Of a stretch of DNA of 6,549 nucleotides, positions 1-4,480 are shown piece after piece (positions within the stretch are counted from its first letter, which is position 1; every line of letters starts with the position of its first letter). The notes below the pieces were generated by a model. It saw nothing but the letters and a program-made list of their open reading frames with translations. It did not search any database and was not told where the DNA came from. Where the stretch lies: NCBI GenBank assembly GCA_029560815.1, contig JAKQKF010000034.1:1-6549 (forward strand). Direction: 5' to 3'. The position numbers and the translations under genes are program-made. Origin of the DNA: a bacterium. Lineage in GTDB: Bacteria > KSB1 > UBA2214.

Positions 1-1349
1 GGCCGCCCTACTGCCGGAGCGACAACTATATCCACCGCAAGGTCGTCCTCAACTCGCTCATCGCCGAAAAGCTCTACGCCCTCGAGGCCGGGGAAAAGAA
101 CGAGCTGACCGAAAACGAGCAGTTCCAGTTGTACATCCAGGGACGCAGGGAACAGGCGATGCGGCAGTGGCTCTACAACGAGGATTTTTACAGCCGGGTC
201 GTGCTTGATACCAGTGAGCTGAGGAGAGAGTACAAACTGGCGGGGCGGACCTACAAGCTATCCTATTATTCGATGCCGGACAGCCAGATGGCGCGGATGG
301 TGGAGGAGAGCCTGCAGCAAGGCAGGAGCTTTGAGGAGACCTTTGCGCAGTACGGCGGCCTCGTCACCACCATCCCGACGCGTGAGCTGGCATGGTCCGG
401 ACCCGAGCCTGAAGAGTTCAAGGAGCGCTTTTTTTCGGCTCCCCTGCAAAAGGGTCAGGTCATCGGACCCTTTGAGGCGGAAAAGGGGCTCTATACGGTC
501 GCCCGGGTGGATGGCTGGACTGACCGTCTGGCCCTCGGCGATCAGGATGTCAGCAAGCGCCGGGAGGAGGTCTCGACCCGGCTGCGCACCCGCAAGGCGA
601 CGGCGGCCTATGCGGCCTGGATCGGCGGCTTGATGCGCGGCAAGACCCTCCGGTTTGACGGCCAGACCTTTCCCCGCGTGGCACGGGTGATGGCTGATTT
701 CTATATGAAGAGCGAGGAGGAGAAAAAACAGCTGATCAAACAGCAGGTCTGGAATACCGAGGATTCCTCCCTGGTCAGCCCGCCGATGGAGACGCTCGAT
801 GAGATCGCCGACCTCCCTTTCATGGTGCTCGATGAACGGGTCTGGACGGTGCGCGATCTGCAAAAGCTGCTGCTGCGCCATCCCCTGGTTTTCCGCACCC
901 GCCAGATCCCCAAAGGGGAGTTCGGCCTCGAGTTCCGCAATGCCCTCGCCGATATGGTGCGCGATATGGTGGTCACTGAAGAGGCCTACAAAAAAGAGTA
1001 CGACCAGGTCAATCTGGTCCAGCGTACGGCCGGGATGTGGCGGGACAATCTTCTGGCCACCTGGCAGCGCAACCGCCTTTTACGCGAAAAGGGGAGGGAG
1101 ATCGATTTCTATAAAAATTATCTGCCGGTGATCGAAAGCGACCTCGACCCTCATTTCATCGCGCTGAGTAAAAAATACAGTGACAGGATCGAGATCGATA
1201 CCGATGAATTCGAAAAGATCAAGCTGACACGCATCGACATGTTCGTCACCGAAAAGAATGTTCCTTTTCCGGTGGTCTCGCCCAACTTTCCCCTGCTGAC
1301 CACGCACAATCTGCTCGACTACGGCCGCAAGATGGGGACCAGGAAGTAG
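1..1349 (+). CDS. SurA/parvulin-type peptidyl-prolyl cis-trans isomerase (5' end missing)
   Basis: The reading frame is open from the left edge (first full codon at position 3) to TAG at 1347-1349, giving 448 visible residues, so the true start and any signal peptide lie outside the window. The first ~65 visible residues are helical and charged (LIAEKLYALEAG, then RREQAMRQWLY), as in SurA-type chaperone domains. At roughly 270-520 there is a PpiC/parvulin-like segment: the pattern QGRSFEETFAQYGG, a hydrophobic LQKGQVIGPF stretch, and a closing GLYTVARVDGW. A second helical chaperone-like block follows (VLDERVWTVRDLQKLL to MVVTEEAYKKEYD). Family members act in the periplasm, helping outer-membrane or secreted proteins fold. 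Isomerase activity is not certain, because these domains often keep only chaperone function. A TTG at 129 is in frame but internal to conserved sequence, so it is not the start. The gene converges on mgtE. Confidence 0.8.
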   Translation, partial: PPYCRSDNYIHRKVVLNSLIAEKLYALEAGEKNELTENEQFQLYIQGRREQAMRQWLYNEDFYSRVVLDTSELRREYKLAGRTYKLSYYSMPDSQMARMVEESLQQGRSFEETFAQYGGLVTTIPTRELAWSGPEPEEFKERFFSAPLQKGQVIGPFEAEKGLYTVARVDGWTDRLALGDQDVSKRREEVSTRLRTRKATAAYAAWIGGLMRGKTLRFDGQTFPRVARVMADFYMKSEEEKKQLIKQQVWNTEDSSLVSPPMETLDEIADLPFMVLDERVWTVRDLQKLLLRHPLVFRTRQIPKGEFGLEFRNALADMVRDMVVTEEAYKKEYDQVNLVQRTAGMWRDNLLATWQRNRLLREKGREIDFYKNYLPVIESDLDPHFIALSKKYSDRIEIDTDEFEKIKLTRIDMFVTEKNVPFPVVSPNFPLLTTHNLLDYGRKMGTRK

Positions 1350-1420
1350 CGGCGGTTTGTCGCGGCCGCTCGATGGCAGGGACGAATCTGATGCGGAGTG
1401 CTGCAGCCGCTGAAGGCGGC
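1348..1420. terminator. Hairpins between convergent genes, possible weak bidirectional terminator
   Basis: Two short inverted repeats lie in the 93-base gap between the convergent genes. One is AGCGGC (1348-1353) with GCCGCT (1365-1370), overlapping the stop codon. The other is GCCGC (1406-1410), loop TGAAG, GCGGC (1416-1420). Neither is followed by a T-run on either strand, so this is not a classical intrinsic terminator. The call rests mostly on position. Confidence 0.22.
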
Positions 1421-1442
1421 GGCGAATCAGAACGCCCGCAGT

Positions 1443-2663
1443 TCAGATCAGAAAGATCGTGGCGAGCAGGAGCAGCAGTCCCATGCTGGCGACATCGGTG
1501 GCGGTCGTCAGAAAGATACTCGAGGCGGTGGCCGGGTCGGCTCCTAGCCGCCGCAGCAGGATGGGCACGATGGTGCCAAAGATACCGCTGACCACGCAGG
1601 CGCCGGCCATGGCCGCCAGGACGATCAGCCCCAGCGAGAAAGCCATCGGATTGCCCTGGCTGCGCGCCAGCAGATACATCGCCCCGCCTGCCACCAGACC
1701 GACGATGCTGCCGTTGAGCAGCCCGAGCAGACTCTCCTTGGCCAGCAGTTTCCTGGTTTGCCCCTTTTTGTACTCCCCCAGTGTCATACCCCGAATGGTC
1801 ACCGCCAGCGCCTGACAGCCGCTGTTCCCCGATTGACCCGCCAGCACCGGCAGAAAAGCCGCGAGGATGACCAGCTGGTCGATGGTCGACTGGAAAAAGC
1901 TGACTACCGCCCCGGCGACGAAAGCGGTGAGCAGGTTCAGCTGCAGCCAGGGATGGCGGAAGCGGAAGCTCCGCGGCCAGGCGGTGGAGAGTTTTTCTTC
2001 CTTCTCGACACCGACCATGCTTCCGGCCTGGGCGCTGATCTCGATCGCCTGGGCTTCGAAGAGGCGGCCGCCGCGGACTGTCCCGACCAGCTCGCCCTTG
2101 TCGTTGGTGACCGGATAGGTGGGAAAGTGCCGGGTGAGGACCTCCCGCATCGCCTCCATCAGCGGCATGGAGGCGCGCAGGCTGAAGGGCTCGGTCAGCA
2201 TGACCTCGCGCAGGGTACTCGCCGGATCGGCGAAGAGGAGTTCGCGCATCACCACCACTCCGATGAGGCGCTTCTCCTCGTCAATGACATAGCCATAGGT
2301 GATAAACTCTTGTTTGACGAGCTGGCGCAGCTCATCAATGGTCTCGCGGACTGTCTTGTCGGGCGAAAAAAGCGCCCAGACCGGATCCATCATCTGGCCG
2401 ACGCTCTCTTTGGGATAGGTCAGGTTGAGGACCCACTGCTCGCGTACCGCAGCCGGCAGGGCGCTGGTGATCCGTTCCCGGCCGCCGGGCGGCAGAAGGG
2501 TGAGGATCTTTTCAGCGGCGTGCGGCCCGATGAGCCGCAGCGCCCTGGCCGCGGGTTCGCTCTCCGCTTTCACCAGCAGGTTGGCCGCCGCCTTGGCATC
2601 CATCCGCATCAGTACCTGCGCCATCTCTTCGGGAGTGGCGGGAAGCTGCCTGGTCTTTTTCAT
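1443..2663 (-). CDS. mgtE: MgtE-family magnesium channel
   Basis: This is a 406-residue inner-membrane Mg2+ channel of the MgtE family, which works as a homodimer gated by cytosolic Mg2+. Domains in order: a short helical MgtE N domain (about 8-85), a CBS pair (about 87-145 and 150-205), a linking helix (about 206-235), and a five-helix pore domain (about 240-406). Visible family signatures are RHPWLQLNLL leading into TM1, LPVLAGQSGNSGCQAL after TM2 (271-286), and TTATD near the C-terminus. Asp390 in that last motif aligns by position with the pore aspartate that coordinates Mg2+ in Thermus MgtE (known from the family). The protein is shorter than the usual ~450 residues, mainly at the N domain. 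The ATG at 2663-2661 was chosen because it opens MKKTRQL directly before the N domain; its Shine-Dalgarno (AGAG) is weak. It is transcribed alone, convergent with the isomerase gene and divergent from the sigma cluster. Confidence 0.93.
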   Translation of the reverse strand: MKKTRQLPATPEEMAQVLMRMDAKAAANLLVKAESEPAARALRLIGPHAAEKILTLLPPGGRERITSALPAAVREQWVLNLTYPKESVGQMMDPVWALFSPDKTVRETIDELRQLVKQEFITYGYVIDEEKRLIGVVVMRELLFADPASTLREVMLTEPFSLRASMPLMEAMREVLTRHFPTYPVTNDKGELVGTVRGGRLFEAQAIEISAQAGSMVGVEKEEKLSTAWPRSFRFRHPWLQLNLLTAFVAGAVVSFFQSTIDQLVILAAFLPVLAGQSGNSGCQALAVTIRGMTLGEYKKGQTRKLLAKESLLGLLNGSIVGLVAGGAMYLLARSQGNPMAFSLGLIVLAAMAGACVVSGIFGTIVPILLRRLGADPATASSIFLTTATDVASMGLLLLLATIFLI

Positions 2664-2746
2664 GCTTTTTCTCTGGTATTTGTCTTGAGAATGGAGTACC
2701 TTCTTCAGGCGGGAAGAGTCTGTGGCTCTCCTCCACGCATATCATC

Positions 2747-2775
2747 AAGATAGAAAATCGAGTTGTTATTTTCAA
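2747..2775 (-). promoter_or_regulatory. Candidate sigma-70-type promoter for mgtE
   Basis: Read on the minus strand, TTGAAA (2775-2770) is followed after exactly 17 bases by TATCTT (2752-2747). Each hexamer matches the consensus at 4 of 6 positions. Transcription would begin near 2740 and leave a leader of about 77 nt before the mgtE ATG. An overlapping TTGACT (2780-2775) is a better -35 but sits 22 bases from the -10. I see no clear M-box Mg2+ riboswitch in this leader. Confidence 0.4.
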
Positions 2776-2955
2776 GTCAAAAGGCTTTTATTTACATACT
2801 TCCACTTGAATTGAGGCCGCCGACATGACCTCCACCCCAGCCCGCATGAACCCCTCGCTCTCCCTCAGCCTGCGAGTCTGCCGCTTCTGTGCACGATCAT
2901 GTCACTCGCACATAGTTCGGGCAGTCAAATTACCCTGCGCGGGAGCGGATTTTGC

Positions 2956-2984
2956 TTGCGCTGCACTCTTTTTTTGGATATAAT
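2956..2984 (+). promoter_or_regulatory. Candidate promoter for the sigma/partner-switch cluster
   Basis: A perfect -10 TATAAT (2979-2984) lies exactly 17 bases after a weak -35 TTGCGC (2956-2961, 3 of 6). The intervening spacer is T-rich (2969-2975). Start of transcription would be near 2991, giving an untranslated leader of about 210 nt before the ATG at 3204. The promoter looks like a housekeeping sigma-70 site, so the cluster may have basal expression independent of its own ECF sigma. Confidence 0.5.
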
Positions 2985-3193
2985 GTACATATAGTCGGCT
3001 TGAGAAACTCCGGAACGGCCGCACAGGAATCATTCAGGCCGCTGTGGTCGTATTCCCTTCCGTCGCTCGGTGAACGGTTCCACCTTGTTAATAGCTGAGT
3101 CTGTCCCCATCTATCATTTCGGGCCGTACAAACATGCTCCGGAATGATTGCTTCCCTGCTTCACCCTATTTTTTTACAATTTCTGTTGCCTGC

Positions 3194-3200
3194 GGAAGGA
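3194..3200 (+). promoter_or_regulatory. Ribosome binding site deciding the start of the HATPase gene
   Basis: GGAAGGA lies three bases before ATG 3204. The frame stays open upstream to an ATG at 3144, but that extension (MIASLLHPIF...) is hydrophobic, has no Shine-Dalgarno and has no counterpart in RsbW-like proteins. The downstream start is therefore preferred. Confidence 0.6.
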
Positions 3201-3203
3201 CCG

Positions 3204-3608
3204 ATGAATGAGCGTCTATTCAAACGATCGCTGAACTCCCTTGAAGCAGTGTTCGATTTTATCGAAGAATTTCTCTCCCGTGATGGCATCGCCGGCAAAA
3301 CAGCGCTGGAGCTGCAGCTGGCTGTGGAAGAAGTGTTTGCCAACTCGGTCGAACACAACAGCGGCTCAACTGGCTCCATTGCCATCGCACTGGAGAAAAG
3401 GGGAGAGGCCGTTTTGATCCGCATCCTCGATTACGATGTGGAGGATTTCGATGTCTCCCGGCCGCCCAATGTGGATACCCGGGCGCCGCTGGAGGAACGC
3501 AGGGCGGGCGGCCTGGGTCTGCACCTGATCCACACACTCATGGACCAGGTCCGCTACACACATAAGAACAGAATCAGCACCATCACTCTGGTTAAATATA
3601 TCAAGTGA
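3204..3608 (+). CDS. RsbW/SpoIIAB-like anti-sigma HATPase (serine kinase family)
   Basis: This 134-residue protein has the size and motif order of the HATPase_c_2 (GHKL) family of RsbW/SpoIIAB-type switch proteins. In the family these bind ATP, hold a sigma factor or other partner, and phosphorylate a STAS-domain antagonist. Visible motifs: the N-box ELQLAVEEVFANSVEHN (36-52), with the Mg/ATP-contacting Glu and Asn in EEVFANSVEH; a G1-like segment ILDYDVEDFDV (74-84); and the G2 glycine motif RRAGGLGLHLI (99-109). The G1 segment is unusual: the family's D-x-G glycine is replaced by Asp78, so catalytic competence is uncertain. The gene is the first of the cluster and ends 6 bases before the STAS gene, the usual arrangement of kinase and substrate. 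Its direct sigma target is not shown by sequence and could be the adjacent ECF factor or a distant one. Confidence 0.85.
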   Translation: MNERLFKRSLNSLEAVFDFIEEFLSRDGIAGKTALELQLAVEEVFANSVEHNSGSTGSIAIALEKRGEAVLIRILDYDVEDFDVSRPPNVDTRAPLEERRAGGLGLHLIHTLMDQVRYTHKNRISTITLVKYIK

Positions 3609-3614
3609 GGAATT

Positions 3615-3899
3615 ATGCTCAGGATTGAACACAATGAGCAGGGCATCCTGCTCCTGACTGGACGTTTTGACGCTTCCCAGGAGGAGACCGCCATGAAGGC
3701 CTTCAATCAGGTCGATCACAGCACGGAGGTCGATTGCAGCCAGCTGGAGTATATCTCCAGTGCGGGCATTGGTGTGCTCATCGCGACCCAAAAACGGCTG
3801 ATGCAAAGGAATGAGCAGCTGATCCTGAAAAATCTCAATCCGCATATCACCGAAATTTTCAGGTATGCCGGACTTGATACCATTTTCACAATAAAATAA
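3615..3899 (+). CDS. STAS-domain anti-anti-sigma factor (SpoIIAA/RsbV-like)
   Basis: This is a compact 94-residue protein consisting of one STAS domain. The key segment is VDCSQLEYISSAGIGVLIATQK, 39-60: a beta strand, then the SSAG loop that in SpoIIAA/RsbV carries the phosphorylated serine, then the helix that contacts the kinase. By alignment Ser49 is the likely phosphosite, and Ser48 replaces the common Asp; YISSAG variants are frequent in Gram-negative members. The C-terminal part (LILKNLNPHITEIFRYAGLDTIFTI) is the normal STAS ending. In the unphosphorylated state such proteins bind the HATPase and release its client. A GTGAGGA Shine-Dalgarno overlaps the stop codon of the HATPase gene, which suggests coupled translation and matched amounts of the two partners. 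Confidence 0.9.
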   Translation: MLRIEHNEQGILLLTGRFDASQEETAMKAFNQVDHSTEVDCSQLEYISSAGIGVLIATQKRLMQRNEQLILKNLNPHITEIFRYAGLDTIFTIK

Positions 3900-3908
3900 T
3901 ATAAAGGG

Positions 3909-3950
3909 ATGAAACTTGGCAACTTTTGTCGATCTGGATTGTATGTATGA
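3909..3950 (+). other. Possible 13-codon leader reading frame overlapping the sigma start
   Basis: ATG 3909 opens a 13-codon frame (MKLGNFCRSGLYV) whose TGA (3948-3950) overlaps the sigma gene's ATG (3947-3949) as ATGA. AAAGGG lies directly against the ATG with no spacer, which is a poor initiation geometry. If translated, it would couple sigma synthesis to upstream ribosomes, since the sigma gene itself has a weak Shine-Dalgarno. It may be chance. Confidence 0.2.
3911..3938 (+). promoter_or_regulatory. Candidate ECF-type autoregulatory promoter
   Basis: GAAACTT (3911-3917) is followed after 15 bases by TCTGGA (3933-3938). This resembles the GGAACTT / TCTGA pattern of ECF group (E. coli sigma-E-like) promoters. 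Transcription would start near 3945, only about two bases before the sigma ATG, so the message would be almost leaderless. The match is suggestive only, because the specificity of this sigma factor is unknown. Confidence 0.25.
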
Positions 3951-4480
3951 GTGAACGCCAGGAAGATGAGCTGATCCGCCGCTGCAGGAATGGCGACGAT
4001 CAGGCCTTCGCAGAGCTGATTCATTGCTACCAGAAACCGGTCTATAATCTGGCTCTGCGCATCACCCACAGCGGCGTTTTAGCTGAAGAGGTGACCCAGG
4101 CAACATTTGTCAAGGTCTTCGAAAAGCTCACCCTCTACACTACCGGTCTCTCCCTCTTCAGCTGGATCTACCGTATCGCGATGAACGAAGCGATCAATGA
4201 GTACCGGCGGGGGAAACGGCGCAGCAGCCTGGATGAGACGCGCATGGAGAGCGCAGCGGAACCCTCCTTCGAGCTGGCGGAGGCAATCCAGGAGGCCTTG
4301 ATGTATTTGAAGCCGGATGACCGGGCGTTGATCATTCTGCGCCACTTTCAAAATCTTGGTTATCAGGAGATCGCTTTCATCATGGATCGTTCTGAAAGCC
4401 GGATAAAATCGCAACTCTTCCGGGCGCGCAGCGCCCTGAAGCTTATTCTCGTCAAGTTGGGTGTTAAAAATGAAACATAA
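3947..4480 (+). CDS. ECF-type RNA polymerase sigma factor
   Basis: This 177-residue protein has the two-domain plan of sigma-70 family ECF factors, which direct RNA polymerase to a small regulon when released from an anti-sigma factor. Region 2 spans about 17-92: DDQAFAELIHCYQKPVYNLA, AEEVTQATFVKVFEKL, then the -10 recognition stretch FSWIYRIAMNEAINEYRR. A short linker (93-108) leads to region 4 (about 109-170) with LKPDDRALIILRHFQNLGYQEIA, followed by the helix-turn-helix recognition part SESRIKSQLFRARSAL. No extra C-terminal domain is present. ATG 3947 is preferred over TTG 3926, which would add seven atypical residues without a Shine-Dalgarno. The gene starts 47 bases after the STAS gene and its end overlaps the next start by 11 bases, the classic sigma/anti-sigma pairing. 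The partner-switch pair upstream is not a usual neighbour for this class. Confidence 0.93.
   Translation: MSERQEDELIRRCRNGDDQAFAELIHCYQKPVYNLALRITHSGVLAEEVTQATFVKVFEKLTLYTTGLSLFSWIYRIAMNEAINEYRRGKRRSSLDETRMESAAEPSFELAEAIQEALMYLKPDDRALIILRHFQNLGYQEIAFIMDRSESRIKSQLFRARSALKLILVKLGVKNET

Larger units (their letters stand above)
2664..3203. other. Divergent intergenic region (540 bases) without a convincing gene
   Basis: This stretch separates mgtE from the sigma cluster. It holds the candidate mgtE promoter (2747-2775), a rightward promoter (2956-2984), and a presumed leader from about 2991 to 3203. The leader contains an 8-base direct repeat CTCCGGAA (3008-3015 and 3137-3144), the long-range complementary pair AATCATTC (3028-3035) and GAATGATT (3142-3149), and the imperfect palindrome GGTGAACGGTTCCACC (3069-3084), which could be an operator. 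A second possible -10, TACAAT, lies at 3175-3180 close to the first gene but has a poor -35. A 52-codon frame at 2825-2983 lacks a Shine-Dalgarno and resembles no protein I know. Confidence 0.6.

Noticed and set aside
129..131. TTG 129 as start of the isomerase gene
   Set aside because: The frame is open back to the window edge and the preceding ~42 residues read as normal SurA-like helical sequence, so the true start is off-window.
2664..2746. Mg2+ riboswitch or leader peptide controlling mgtE
   Set aside because: An 11-codon frame (MRGGEPQTLPA) exists in the leader, but I see neither a conserved M-box architecture nor a clear attenuator. The leader is only about 77 nt.
1758..2753. 331-codon plus-strand open frame opposite mgtE
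   Set aside because: It lies antisense to a clear MgtE protein and its translation is rich in Gly, Arg, His and Gln with no recognisable domain.
2825..2983. Possible 52-codon gene in the intergenic region
   Set aside because: No Shine-Dalgarno before ATG 2825, unusual Ser/Cys/Arg-rich translation, and the frame ends inside the TATAAT promoter.
3144..3203. N-terminal extension of the HATPase from ATG 3144
   Set aside because: The 20 extra residues lack a ribosome site and family similarity. GGAAGGA marks ATG 3204 instead.
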